Source: Taeniopygia guttata
Lineage: Eukaryota; Chordata; Aves; Passeriformes; Estrildidae
DNA length: 64,000 nt
NCBI RefSeq assembly: GCF_048771995.1
Contig: NC_133025.1
Coordinates: 124,001-188,000, forward strand
Reading direction: 5' to 3'
Below, in pieces: positions 10,691 to 22,789 of this stretch (position 1 is its first letter; each line of letters opens with the position of its first letter). Both the position numbers and the translations under genes were made by a program. The notes under the pieces are model-generated. The model ran no database searches. It worked only from the letters and a program-made list of their open reading frames with translations, and was not told the origin of the DNA.

Positions 10691-11440
10691 AGGACCATGA
10701 GTATATAAAAGATTTGATCTCTCAAGTAATTCTTCTGCTTTGGAAAACTGAGTAGCATATTTTCTCTGGTTACAGAAGCTGCTCCAAAGTGTTGACTTGT
10801 TTGCTAGGGTTCTTTGATCACAGAAAGCCCAAACAGCTGCATCTGAGGACAGATCTGTCACTGCCAGACTGGTTTTTCTTTCAGTTCTTGTGATCTTATG
10901 ACTAAAGCTGCATCTGTAGAGACTACCAAATCCAAGCACATGTGGTATGGACAACCATGCTGCTGTTTATGAACCAATACCATGACAAGACCAGTGCAAG
11001 TTACATTCTTTTGCTAGTTCCTACACTAATAATGGCTTGAAACTCTTCTATGTCAGAATATTTCTTCCACACTCCACCACCCAGTTCTGCTAGTGCTCTT
11101 CACAAACTTGGCGCTACTTTTAGTTTTAGTCCATTTCAAATGGATAATCTGGGACACAGAATAAAAAGGAAATTTGTGTCCTGAAATTTGGCCTTTAATT
11201 TTTACAAAGACAAGTCAAATACTGCCACCCAGATTCAGTTTTTCTGAACCTGCCTTGCATTTAGGTGGCTAAGCTTCAGTATTTGTACAGGAACATGCAC
11301 TCAGATACACAAATATAGTAGAGTGTTTCTGTTCCTACTTCCATATTCATGTTTGTGGAAATTTTGTTTGGAAAAATGCTGTCTCTCCTTCCTTGTGACA
11401 CCCTTCTGTCTATTGGCACGGCATTTTCTCCCAGCTCGAT
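10691..11440. other. 3' flank of the GCAP gene
   Basis: No separate gene is visible. On the minus strand an ATTAAA (plus 11194-11199) and other A-rich motifs lie 240-280 bases past the GCAP stop codon and are candidates for its polyadenylation signal, so part of this stretch is probably the 3' UTR. Confidence 0.45.
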
Positions 11441-14400
11441 TTATACACTATGCCGACGGTTGTTTATCATGGCCACAATGTGTGACAGGTCCAAACTTTT
11501 CATCATAACCTCCATGAACTCCTCATCTTTCCTTGCTCCCTCCACAAATTCATCCAGAGAAAGTTCACCTGTGTCAGACACAAACAAAGGGCATCAGAAT
11601 CCACATCTGACGGGAAAAGGAGTACAGTAATCTAACTTTAGAGACCATTTACTATATAGGCACTGTCCTAAAGACCTCAGAGAATCTTCTTAAGCTTTTA
11701 TGAAACATCCCCAGTATCCAGACAATAGCTGCTTCCTTTTTTTTCCCCATACAAGGGAAGAGGTACATAAGAAAGAGCAATAGAAGTGGGCAGCAAAGGA
11801 GTGGCATCATAGCATCCTTTTTGGCTCAACCTGTCGTAATACTAACCTGCCCTATACTTGCTGGTTTTCAAGATAAAGGAACTGACAGAAGGAGGCTGTG
11901 ACAGACATAAACAAATTTTTATGTCTTAGGCCAAAAAGCCCTTGTACAGGGAAGCAGCTCAGCAGAGTTATTCTGGAAAAACAAAAGAGCCTGTCAGAAA
12001 GTAATGAGCACCTGAAGTAGCAAGGAAATAGATACCTCTCAGGGACATACAGGGACCACAGTGACACTTGACCAACTTTTGACTGAGCACTTCATATTCT
12101 TGCTGTACTGTCTACAGTAGACTCAGTGAAGAAACTCTGAACTTCAACATTAAATGGCAGTTTTTCCTTTCCATACTGAAGTACTTAGGAGAAGCTGGGG
12201 CCATTTGATAGTATTTCCCACTTCTAGCTGGCATGAGCTACACAGCAACATACAAAAAAGAAAACGAAACACCACTCCAAAACCCCACTACCAAAGTCAT
12301 GTGGACAGAACAAAGCTGACATCAGTACAGGGAACAAATCCTGTCACACTGATTATTGTATAATGCCAGGAGAAAAATCCTTTTTGGTCCATGGAGAAAG
12401 TATTACTGGCTGAGAATGCAAATAGAAATAAAATATGAAGTGAAGAGGCCTAAAGTTCAACCAAGAAAGGAAAAATTTGATGTAGAAGAGACTTTTTGAG
12501 CTGGATGACAAAGCAGGAACCTTACCATCGCCATTCACATCAATCCTGTCAAAGACTCGGTTGGTGAACTCTTCTGCACTAGTTTCATGGTCACCACCAT
12601 TAATAGCTCGAATAGCCTAAAATAAAAGAGCAAGAGTAAGGAGCTGCCTGAGTACTCCCAGACTGATTCCACATGTCAGCATTGATTCAGAATAAGACAG
12701 TCATGCCTGGTACCTTCACCATACAAATGAACCAGTACCACAGGAAAACAAAGCACAAATCGTCAGGCCTTATAGATGGCACTGAAGGGTGCAAAGGGAA
12801 CATGGCTCTGGAGCATGGAATGAGCAGCAAAACCCAGCGGATTGGCCTAATTCTGCTTAGCTACAGTTTAGATGCTGCAGAAATGGCAGACTCCAAATCC
12901 ACCTAATTGATCCATTTTGTCCCACTTTGTGACCCTGCGGTACACCAAGCCTCAGAAACTCTGTCAAACACCTTTCGCACTAGACGTTATGAAATTCCTT
13001 TGTTATTTGCTGTGGTAATTTATTTCTATTCTTACTTTCACGATTTCCATTTATATACTCCTCCCTGTGTGTCTGACTTCTCCTAAAGCTCACTGGAAAT
13101 GCATTTTTGTCTTGAGAAACTTTAAGCCTTATCCACTTCTGTTTGCTACAATTCTTCTTATTCATAACTACGTAGTGCAAGGTCCTCTTTTCTTTCAATG
13201 CTAATTATTTCCTTTGTTTAAGGATGTCCATGAAATATGTGATATCAGAGCCTTTATACGGATTCTAAGACTATTAATTTTTTAGGTTTTACCCTTTGGT
13301 ATTTGGTCATTTTATTAATTTTTTTTTTCAAATGCTATTTTACTGAAACTTATATCTTAGCAATTTTGTGACATTACCAAAAAAGACAAAGGACAATAAA
13401 GATCTTGCCACCAGTTGTTGCCCACAGGACTTGTTTCTCAAGAGTTCTGTGTTAACTATTGCTATCTGTTGCTTCGCTGTAATATCTGAGTATTTCTATT
13501 TAAAGCTACTAGTAGGAGGCTGTACATTACTACAGGTATTGCTCAGGTCTCTTTGATACCCAGCTCTAAAATTCTTATCCAGATAAGAATGCAATATTAA
13601 CATCTTATTAGTGCTTTATCAAATAAATTTTATGACATTTCATATTCAGAAATGTTATTTATTTAAGGTCATTGAATCTTTCCTGCATCTTGGTCATTTC
13701 CCATTATCTGCAAAATAATCCGAATTTGCAGCACAATTTATTCTGAGATATTCATAGTGATCTTTATGCCCATAATCCCAACCCCATCCACAACAGCTAT
13801 GTGCATACAATCCCTTCAATTCTCAATCCTTTTTCTTCAGGCTATTCGACAGAGTCAGAAATGTTTTATTATATTGATATTTAGGAGCTGATTCTAAAAA
13901 GCAAACTGGGAGTAGCTCTCCAACTTCTCATGGGGAAAAGGACATATGAAGGATACATTGCAGAAATAGCAACTGACAGTCACAGGGTCTGAAACCTTGG
14001 AAAGTGCAATTTAGGTCTGAAACCTTGGAAAGTGCAATTTAGGTCGCAGGCAGCTAAAACAATTTTATGGTTAGCTATGCTGTAACATAAGCTGTGCTAA
14101 TAAAGAATCTGTCAAGTCTGCTTATTGCATTATATGGTGGTGGGGAATTCTCCTTAGAGAAGGAATGCTTTTAAAGGTCTCAACCATGATCATCCATATG
14201 GGAAACAGCAAAGGTCTTACTTGTAAGATTTGTCTTTAAGGAAAGAGGCTAGAACACAACTCCTGTAGATTCACCTTGATGATGTTGAGCAGTTCATGTC
14301 GATCAATGCAGCCATTGCCATCTACATCATAGAGCTTGAAATACCACCGCAATTTCTGCTCCATCTTCCCTCGGAGAACGAGGCTGAGGGCAGCCACGTA

Positions 14401-17400
14401 TTCCATGAAATCAATATATCCATCCTGTCAGAAAAAAAAAAACAACAAAATTGTGACAGGAGTAAACTGAGGGAGTTAATGCACTGGAGTTGTTTCACCT
14501 TATTGCTCTTTAGATTCACGGCTGAAAGAGAAAGGCCAACAAGTGGCACAGGGATTTTGACTTGGGAAAAATCTTCTGTGCACAGACACATTTCTGTAGC
14601 CACTAAATACCTGGGTTCCTAAAGTTATGACCTAGTAGAGAGAGGCTCACCACCTGCAGTGAGGGAACCTGTCGCTCCTCGTTGTCAGCAAGAACAAAAC
14701 CACCTCTGTACACCAAAGATGACTACCTTTGGCCTGCTGGGAGAGAGCACTGAGCCCATCCCATGGGCTGCAGGTTTTCTGTACTAGTCTGCTCTGCCTT
14801 TGTGGGAAACTCTGCTATTCCACTAAGCCATAGATCTCCATTCTGTGGAAAATAATGTGAGTGGGAATATGTTGTGAAATACATAGAGTGTGATTTGAAA
14901 AAATGTTCAGTATTTAAGTTTTTAATATTTAATTTCTTGACTCTACAAAGAAAAAAGTTCTTGTTTCTTCTGCAAGAAAAATGCCAGTTAGTAAAAGTTC
15001 ATCGGCCCTAGATTTAAAGCTGACTAAAATTGGAAGCTGTTAAAAACAAACTACAAATAAAACACACATCTAGGTCAAAGATTCTGAATAACAATAATTC
15101 TTCAACAAATAACAGATCAAAAAAATGAGACTTTCAATTATTAAGGTATTTAATAAAAATCAAATGCCTTTCTGAAATGGATGCAAATAAACATATGTAA
15201 AAGGTGAATGTAGGTGAATTAGCAGAGCACTGCTGTTTTGCAGTAAGGATCACCACATTTAAAATATTCATTCACGGTGGGAAGAGGGGTTGACAGGCTG
15301 AGAGAGTTGTGGCTGGTCAGCCTGGAGAACAGAAGGTTCCAGGGAGACTTAGGTGCCCCTTCCAGTACTTCAAGGGGCTTAGAAAAACTCTGGAGGGGTA
15401 CTTTGGACAAGAGCATGCAGCGATAGGACACAAGAAAAACGGCCTTAAGCTGAAGGTGGGCAGAGTTAGATTAGGCATTAGGAAGGAATTCCTGACTGTG
15501 AGGGTGGGCAGGCCTGGCACAGGGTGCCCGGAGCAGCTGTGGCTGCACCTGTATCCCTGGCAGTGCCCAAGGCCAGGCTGGACAGGGCTTGGAGCAACCT
15601 GGAATAGTGGATGGTGTCCCTGTCCATGATTGGGGTGGCACTGGGTGGTTATTAAAGTCCCTTCCACCCAGACCATTTCACGTCTCTATGACTCTGTGCT
15701 GCCCCTCCCTGCCATGCCCAGCACTCAGAACTGTCCCCTTTGTGACAGCATCCCTGGCCCGGGCACTGTGAGCATCACGAAGGCTGTGGGGGCTGTGGTG
15801 GAGCCGCACTAGAGGTGCCACCTTGGTTCTGGCTGTGCCACCTGTGCTGGCACCGATGGCTCTTCTGCGGCTGCTCGTCCTGCTGGCCCTGACCGGGCCT
15901 GTGTGGGGCTCCTGGGACACCTGCAGGTCAGTGGTCCCACTTAGGGGGTTCCCTGTAGGGGCCCCACACGTTTCCCACACCCAGACCACAGTATTCCAGC
16001 CTCAGCCCCTGGAGGACGAGCCTTAGTCCCTGGACAGTGCCCAGCTACTGTCTGCCAGGCACAACCTGTCTGCCAGGCTGTAGTAGAACAGATGGGCCCC
16101 CTGCGGGTCCCAAGTCTTCCTGCCACTCAGCACTGAGCAGGAAGGGACAACAGGGGACTTCCAGCCTGAGTTGCAGCAGCCACTGAGCAGAACAGCGATG
16201 GCTTTGTGTTAGAGAAGGGCCTGCAGGCTCCGGCCCATGGCCTCTGACCAGCTCCATGACTTCTGCTGCTGGCACGTCCCATGTTGTGGCTGGCATGGGT
16301 GTCCAGCGAGGGGCCTGGCCCAGCATCGTCAGCATCCAGGCCACCTGGGAGAACGGCACGTGGCACATGTGCTCGGGTGTCCTCCTCAGCTCCCAGTGGG
16401 TGCTCACAGTCGCACACTGCTTCGCCAGGGCCGGGTAAGAAACGGTAGGGACAGAGATGTCCCCGGGGCTGGGGCAGGTGCCCAGCTCACAGCACCATGT
16501 TCATGCTGACAACCTGTGTGCTGGGTACCCGCAGGGCGGCATCGACACCTGCCAGGTAGGAGTCCCCCATACACAGCCCAGTCTGTGCCCTCTCCACCCC
16601 TCCCCTCCCATCCCCTCCCGCGAGTCACTGTCCTATGTCCCTTTGTCCCCAAGGCCTGTTCCTGCCCACAAAGCCCATCCAGTGCTCTCAGCAGACCCAA
16701 AGTGAAGGTGTGATGCTGGAACATCTGTCTTCTGCACATCTGGGACCCATGTGCAGAGATGGGAGAGCCCCTGACCTGTGCTGGGAATGAGGACCTGGCA
16801 GGGATTGGGGGAGAGGAGCCAGCCCCGGGACTGGGGAGAGGAGCCAGCCCCGGGACTGGGGGAGAGGAGCCAGCCCAGGGCTGTCAGCAGCCCCCCACAG
16901 TCCCTGAGCCATCTCTCCTGGCACAGGGAGACAGCGGGGGTCCCCTCGTCTGCAAGGACAACAGAGCTGACTACTTCTGGCTGGTGGGATTGAACAGCTG
17001 GGGAAGAGGCTGTGACAGAGCCAGGCACCCTGCAATCTACACCTCCACTCAGCACTTCTACAACTGGATCCTGCTCCAGACGGGCCTGAGCCCAGCAGAA
17101 AGAGCTGGTCCAGCACCAAAGCCAGTCGTCACCTCGGCCCCTGAGGAGGAGCCTGAGGAACCAGAGGAACCAGAGGAACATATCAACTTGACCCCTGAGT
17201 ACAGCCAGAGACCAGCAGTGACATCCTCGGGCACGTCACTGCCCATGGCATTCCCCCACCAGATCCTGGTGCAATTCCGGAATCTGCTGCAGGAGTTCCT
17301 GCAGTTTTGGAAGGACAAAAAAGCCTGAGCAGCAGTGGGATGAGCAGAATGCAGGGCTACAGCGGATCACAGCAATTCCTGCTGGGCCAAAGGTAGCCTT

Positions 17401-19695
17401 GGGGCCAGAGGCTTCTCTGTCCTGCCCATGCTGCTGCGCTGTGGCCACAGCGATGCTGACGTGACTGAGGTGTTGAAGTAAAGTTTCTGTGCTCACCATC
17501 AACCATGTTTTCAGCCCTGCTCAGTGCACCTGCAGGCTCTCAGAGTCCCTGCTCTGTCTGTCCATCTGCTGTGCTGTTCACATTCATTCTTCAGCCCGGA
17601 GAGGGCTCCAAGGAAACCTCAGTGTCCCTTGCAGTGCCTGAAGCAGGTTATAGTAGTGGGAGAGAGCGGCTTTTTGCATGGGCAGGGCATGACAGGACAA
17701 GTAGGAATGGATTACATCTAGAGGAGGGGAGATTGGGATGAGGTGCTGGGAAGGAGTTTTTACTCAGGGGGCGACGAGGCCCTGGCACAGGGTGCCTAGA
17801 GAAGATATTGCTGCCCCTGGATCCCTGGAAGTGTCTACGGCCAGGCTGGACAGGATTTGGAGCAACCTGGGAGGTGGTGTCCCTGCCCATGGGAGGTGGT
17901 AGAATGAGGTGACCTTTAAGGTCCCTTCCAACTCAAACCTTTCTATAATGAGATGATTGCAATTTATAAAAGAAGAATATTGAAAATTTATCCCCTTTCT
18001 CATTATCAAAGTTTTCAAAATCTGAAGATCCAGAGAGTAGACGATTCCATTCATCATGTCTGTATTTTAACAGGGTGGATTTTCCTCTGGGTGCTCTTGT
18101 TCCTTGCTCTTGTTCATGAAAGTATCTTAGATTAAGTGACTAACTGTTAACAGACTACGATTAACTGATGTAGGTCCATCACCATGAGTTGCCACACTTT
18201 TACTTCATTCCTCCTGAGATCACTATCACTTTATTTAGATGGTAACTTTTCTGACCAAATTTTAATTTAACAACCTTCTTATTAAATTGTTTACTGCATC
18301 TCACAGGTGAACTCTGGCATGCACAACACCCTTGAATACATTTTAAATTCCTTGAACATCCTAAGAAGGGAGAGAGGTGAAGTAAAAGAAAGACTTGTGC
18401 AAAAGCTGTAAAGATTTTGCTTTACCTTATGAAACTGCTTCTCGTCCCTGTTATCCTGGGCACAGAGGACTTTGGGGTGAGAAAAGATGTTCTTTGAGGT
18501 CTGCAGTTATTTCCAGACATTACATCCACCACAAGACTTCAGCTACCCTAATGGAGCCTATCTGCTGCTCTGCTTAAGAATTTTGAAATATTCCTAAGCA
18601 TTCCTTAACTCCTTATGCTGCCTCACATGTCCAAAGTAATAGTACTTTGTTGGTCCCAAAGCTTTCCTTCTTCAAGACTGACTCTGTGATTTCCCTGGTT
18701 GTCATGCCTCTGTGACTGGATCCTTCTTGACTGCATTTTAGAACCTTGAAGCAGAGAGTAAAGCTGAATTTTCTCAGAATGCTATAAACCCAGATTTCTT
18801 TGTCATTAAGAATTCAGGTCTACAGGCATAGGCTGAAATACATATGGATAAAACTCAGGCAAAAGTGAGGGCCATTGCACACGCTTAAAGGAATTATGGG
18901 GGCTACTCTTTTCTACCAGCACAGTTTTTCTCACCCGTCACAATGAGAAATACTGCCCACCCCCTCACTCCAGCTTCATGCTGCACCTACCAGCACCAAG
19001 GACAGCCACAGACATTGTCTACCCATGCAGTGTTAATTTCAGCTGCCAAATACCTGGAAATTACTTCTCTGTGAATGCTATAATGATTTCTATTGTGTCT
19101 GATTCCTGTGGTCTCCACAATCTCATACAGCTATATTTTTTCATAATAAGAACATATAAGAAGAATAATGAAATTAGCATTTTCCTAGTTAAAGAAGGCC
19201 AAGTCAAATAATCAGCAACAGGAATTTTCAAAATTCAAATATGAACATGCATGAGGTAGTTAGATAATCAGGTGTACCTATGTTTATGTCATCTATGTTA
19301 TTACCTGTACACAGTCATTTGCTCCTTACATTTAGCTACTTTACATAAGCACCCCTTGGCAGCTTTCCCCACCAGTGTTTGCAAGAAAATATTTATGTTC
19401 TTTATGTTTGCAAGAGAAAGACAAAGACTCTGAAAGTGCAGGAGTTGGATCACTTCTAAGTAGCACAAAACAGTTAATTCCTTGACAGAGAACTCACCTT
19501 GTTCATATCAAACGTGCGGAACATCTGCTCAATGTATTTATTGGCCTCTGGATCCAGCCCTCGAAGCCCAAAGAATTGCTTAAATTCATGCTCTGTCAGC
19601 TGTCCAGAAGGACACTCCGTCATGAATTTCTTGTACCAGTGGTGGATCTCGACAGCCTGTAGATCATCCACCGTGGAGCTGCTGTTGTTTCCCAT
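11441..19695 (-). CDS. Guanylate cyclase-activating protein (GUCA1 family), complete
   Basis: GCAPs are N-myristoylated calcium sensors that stimulate photoreceptor guanylate cyclases when calcium is low. Coding exons on the minus strand are 19695-19498, 14424-14275, 12616-12526 and 11568-11441. All have AG/GT borders and consistent phases (0, 0, 1), giving 188 residues and a TAA stop. The start MGNNSSS is a good myristoylation site. EF1 (CPSG, about residues 29-32) is degenerate as in all GCAPs. EF2 loop D63-E74, EF3 loop D99-E110 ([12 protein letters not shown]) and EF4 loop D142-E153 (DVNGDGELSLDE) look calcium-competent. Exon borders match GUCA1A, with exon 1 ending at FDxNK. The sequence is GCAP1-like but the C-terminus is short ([12 protein letters not shown]). 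It could be the bird GUCA1C or a further paralogue related to fish GCAP5. It is not GUCA1B. The paralogue cannot be assigned without a tree, so no symbol is given. Confidence 0.93.
13986..14045. repeat. Perfect 28-bp tandem duplication in a GCAP intron
   Basis: GGTCTGAAACCTTGGAAAGT plus GCAATTTA (28 bases) is repeated immediately and without visible differences. Being exact, it is recent. Confidence 0.9.
15270..15695 (+). repeat. CR1 LINE 3' region, plus orientation
   Basis: GTCAGCCTGGAGAACAGAAG, TTAGGAAGGAATTCCTGACT, GGCAGTGCCCAAGGCCAGGC and GTCCCTTCCACCCAGACCAT are characteristic phrases of the CR1 3' region, ending in the degenerate tail near 15695. It lies within the first intron of the GCAP gene, just upstream of the acrosin-like remnant. 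Confidence 0.88.
15856..17328 (+). pseudogene. Acrosin-like serine protease remnant
   Basis: Trypsin-fold protease related to acrosin, the sperm acrosomal enzyme. Visible exons: 15856-15926, signal peptide [20 protein letters not shown] plus DTC, phase 2 donor; about 16215-16434, with CRLRPMASD followed in another frame by [20 protein letters not shown] and [10 protein letters not shown] (catalytic His in AHC); a remnant ending at 16555 with [15 protein letters not shown]; and 16927-17328 with [12 protein letters not shown] (catalytic Ser), WGRGCDRA and a C-terminal tail. The frame shift inside exon 2 and the absence of the exon carrying the catalytic Asp and the chain around it show that the gene is broken. 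The activation motif is VVAGM instead of (I/V)VGG. The tail has an acidic proline-rich [11 protein letters not shown] run near 17143-17180. A variant polyadenylation signal AGTAAA lies at 17477. It sits inside the GCAP first intron on the opposite strand. Confidence 0.85.
16795..16876. repeat. Short minisatellite, unit about 26 bp, three copies
   Basis: A unit of the form GGGAGAGGAGCCAGCCCC followed by GGGACTGG is repeated three times with a one-base length difference. It occupies the intron just before the last acrosin-like exon, where intact acrosin genes have further coding sequence. Confidence 0.8.
17640..17955 (+). repeat. CR1 LINE 3' region, plus orientation
   Basis: CAGGGCATGACAGGACAAGT, GGAAGTGTCTACGGCCAGGC, TGGACAGGATTTGGAGCAAC and GGTCCCTTCCAACTCAAACC are CR1 3' phrases in order. 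It follows the acrosin-like remnant, so that remnant is flanked on both sides by same-orientation CR1 tails. Confidence 0.9.
17956..19497. other. GCAP intron 1, right part; nothing further seen
   Basis: AT-rich intron sequence leading to the donor of GCAP exon 1 at 19497/19496. No additional exon or known repeat was recognised. Confidence 0.5.
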
Positions 19696-19699
19696 ATGT

Positions 19700-21090
19700 G
19701 TCTGTGGTCAGAAGGATGATGCTACAGGAATGATCCTCTTCCTCCTGTGGCTCTCACAGCACTGCCTGTTTGCTCCTGTCCATGCTCAACACCAATGTCA
19801 ATTATGTGAGGGATCTGACTTTCCACAAGCCAATTATAAATGTTAATCTTCTTAGAGGCTGATCTACAAACCAGAAAGTTTCAGTGATACAAACAGTCTT
19901 CTTAGAATGGAAAGGAGGTGCAAGATAATCTAGCAAATCACTGCTATTTTAGGAGCTAAAGCAGAAAGGGTGAGAAGGTTAATCAGACACTGGCATTGGG
20001 AGCTATATTGGTTTGGTAGACTACACTATTTTTAACCTTGATATAATTATACGTGAAGATAAGAGGAAATGTCCATGAGATGTGAGCTGTGAGGTTAAGT
20101 AAAGATCTGCTCTTCTAAGTGGATTTGAGAGTCTGTTTTTTCAGATACACGTGTTGAATAACTGAGTGTGTAGGACCAGAAAGTGTTACAGAAGTGGCCC
20201 AGTACAGGAGGGAGGTTATGTGGGAAAAAGCTCACCTCCATGCACACAAAGGAGCACAGAGGAACAATGCAGGGGGACCCAAATAATCCCCTGGTTTGGC
20301 AAATCCAAGAACCATCACGGAAGTGCAGTCAACCCATGAAAGGCTCAACTGCACAAAGAGGAAGGAGCAGAGAGACAATCACAGGCTGGGGGACACAAAT
20401 TACCCAGTAAGAGAAATAAAGGCCCTGTCCCAGCTCCTTCTAAATCTGTTGCAGGGGAGCCACTAGAGCCTTGGGCCTAGAGGTGGCACCCATCATGATG
20501 AGTTGGTAGGAGGGGTTGCAGAGGACTCCACAAACTGTGTACTGCCTAGGGACATGGAAAACACTGTGGGGTCCAGGGAAAGAGCATTTGGGGACAAGAC
20601 TCACAACCGGATGTTTAGGAGGGGAAAAGAAGGTGGGGAAAGGGATGGGTCTAGGTGGTATGGGAATGAACAAACATGAGAAAATGGAGGCAAGGGGAGC
20701 AAAAGGGGCTGGTTGCATGTAGAATGGTGCAAATCAGTATGAATGTGTATCTATGCCTTGGGCCTGGTCATCACAGTCTTTCTTGTCTTCTAACACTTCT
20801 ACCTCGTTTCTTTTTTCTGGCTACACAGAGCTGTGCTCTGGGCAGATGCATGCATGGGGATTTAAGTGCCCACAACTGGATTGAGTAGGACCATGTCAGT
20901 CTATGATCACTAGTAAATATCAAGCCAGACTAGCCAGCAAATAGGCCAAGTAGTCTGTGAAACAAGTGTGTGTGTCTCTGTTAGTGAGACCACCGGAGTA
21001 GCTGACTATTGGACTATTACGCCAAGAGTTGTAATACCAGAGCAGAGGACAACAGTGCCCATTTGCACGAGAGCAGGCTTGGATCGGACT
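19700..21090. other. Intergenic stretch between the GCAP and GOLGB1 promoters
   Basis: Contains the upstream flank of the GCAP gene, oriented left. The interval about 20160-20720 is purine-rich on the plus strand, with an AATAAA near 20415, and may be an unrecognised dispersed repeat. No coding exon was identified. Confidence 0.4.
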
Positions 21091-21099
21091 CCTCCGGAA

Positions 21100-22010
21100 G
21101 CTCTCAAGGCCGGCTTGGAGCAACTCGGGAACGGGCGGCAGCGCCAGGCCCCGGCCCCGGCCCGTCCCCGGGCCCGTCCCCGGGCCCCGCCCCGCGGCCC
21201 CGCCCCCGCGGCATCGGCCCCGCCCCGGTCGCCCACCGGCCAATGTGAGCCTCCGTCTCACCAACGTTTCGGTCCGGCCCGAAACGCCGCAACTGATTGG
21301 TCACTGCCTTGTTTTAGGGTCGGAACGCACAGCGTGCTCGGGATTGGTCACTTTGTGCCATGTTGCAGGACAACCATGGCGCCGAGGCAGCTATTGCCTG
21401 GCCATCGCGTGTATCTTTCAGCCTCCGCAGCTGATTGGTTTCTCTGCGCCGGGGGCGGGGCCCCTCCGGAGGCGGAAGTGGCGGCGGCGCGTTCCGGTGA
21501 TGAGGTGGCGCGCCGGAGCGGTCCGGCGGCGGCGGCGGCCCGGGACCCTCGGCTGGTCAGAGCCGCCCCTCGGCGCTGACCTCCCCCACCGTGCTGCAGG
21601 TCAGTGCCTCCCCTCGCCCTGGGTGCTCTCTGCCCGCACCGTACGGGCTCCGCCGCCCGGCTCTCGGCAGCAGCTGCTGGTCGGGCTCCTTTCGTGGCCA
21701 TACGGGGCCGGGACGGGCTCGCAGCTCCCGGGGCCCGGCCCGTAAGGGGCAGCGGGCCGGGGCAGGCCTCTGCTCTCGCTCTGGGCTTCGCGTCCCGGCC
21801 CGGTCCCCCCACGCCGATGGGACGCTGCCGGCGGTGCCTCCGGTACCGGGAGCGCAGCCCAACGGGGGGAGGTTGGCACTCCGGGGGCCCGCCGGTGGCG
21901 TGCGGTCTGGTAGATCTGCAGGGCTGCTGGGGCCCCTTGGCGCTGCCCGCCGCTGCTCCGGTGCTCCCTGTCCCGCCCGGCTTCTCTTGGAGCCCCTCCG
22001 CACAGCGTGA
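21100..22010 (+). promoter_or_regulatory. GOLGB1: GOLGB1 CpG-island promoter and non-coding first exon
   Basis: Dense CpG sequence with a (CCGGGC)-type repeat near 21150-21190. A CCAAT box lies at 21240-21244, with inverted ones (ATTGG) at 21296, 21343 and 21434, and a YY1-like ACCATGGCG near 21373. No TATA box is evident. The stretch ending GTGCTGCAG|GTCAGT at 21599 is the best candidate for the untranslated first exon, since the first coding exon is 5 kb downstream and begins with only seven untranslated bases. A large minus-strand open frame across the island is a composition effect. A leftward transcript from the same island is possible but unsupported. Confidence 0.65.
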
Positions 22011-22789
22011 GAAGTTTGGCCCAGGGCTTGTCCACAGCAGCAGCGCTTTTAATGAGTGTTTGACTTTAAACGAAGGGAAATGCAAGGAATTAGCTTCATT
22101 TATGTTTAATAAAGTTATAGTAGAATAGATTAGGGAAGAACATGGTAAAATCTTTCTTTGCTGTGGCTGATACCTAAGGATAGAAATGTGCTCCTTACTG
22201 CCGGCTGTGCAGACTATCAGTGGGCTTCGACTCTTTGGGTCAGGGATGTGTATTTCAGAGGAAAGGAGCCTCCTCCAGATCACTGCTGATCTGTAGTTCC
22301 AGTGTTCAAAGTAAGGTCTCCCCAGCAAAAGTTCATTAGTCACAGGAATGCTGAGCAAAGGTGGAGGATGTAAAGGATCCTGGCTCACATCCTGAGCTCT
22401 GTGAGGGTCTTTGTGTTCTGCTGTTCATTACAGAGGTGGGAATCTGTATGCCAGTGTGAGCCTGGGAGAGCACCAGTCTTGTCTCTGAGAGCACTGTTTA
22501 CTTTATTGGGGTCAGGCAGTGGAACACAGATTAACCTCTGTCCTTTCATGTTTGGCAGTGTATAACACCAGGATATTCTTGCCACAAGCCCTTGAGGCTA
22601 ATGCACAATTGAAGACAGCCACCACCCTCTGTGCAGGCTGTTGGCTTTGGGACAATTTAAAGCCATGTTACACCTGCTCCTGGTTTTGTTCTCAGGGAGG
22701 GCTCAAAGAAGGCAGAGCCAGGCTCTTTACAGTGTTGCCTGGTGAAAGGATGAGAAGTTGTGAGCATGAACTGAGACACAGGTGATTAC

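Noticed and set aside
15856-17328. Functional acrosin-like gene
   Set aside because: A frame break in exon 2 and no catalytic Asp exon. Only the signal peptide exon and the last exon are clean.
11441-19695. GUCA1B (GCAP2) identity for the calcium sensor
   Set aside because: GCAP2 has a longer N-terminus and a different EF2 (FDKNGDNTID). This protein has the GCAP1-type MGN start and DGYIDFMEY.
21348-22388. 346-residue minus-strand open frame over the GOLGB1 promoter
   Set aside because: It spans the CpG island and runs into ordinary DNA. Composition explains it and it has no recognisable domain.
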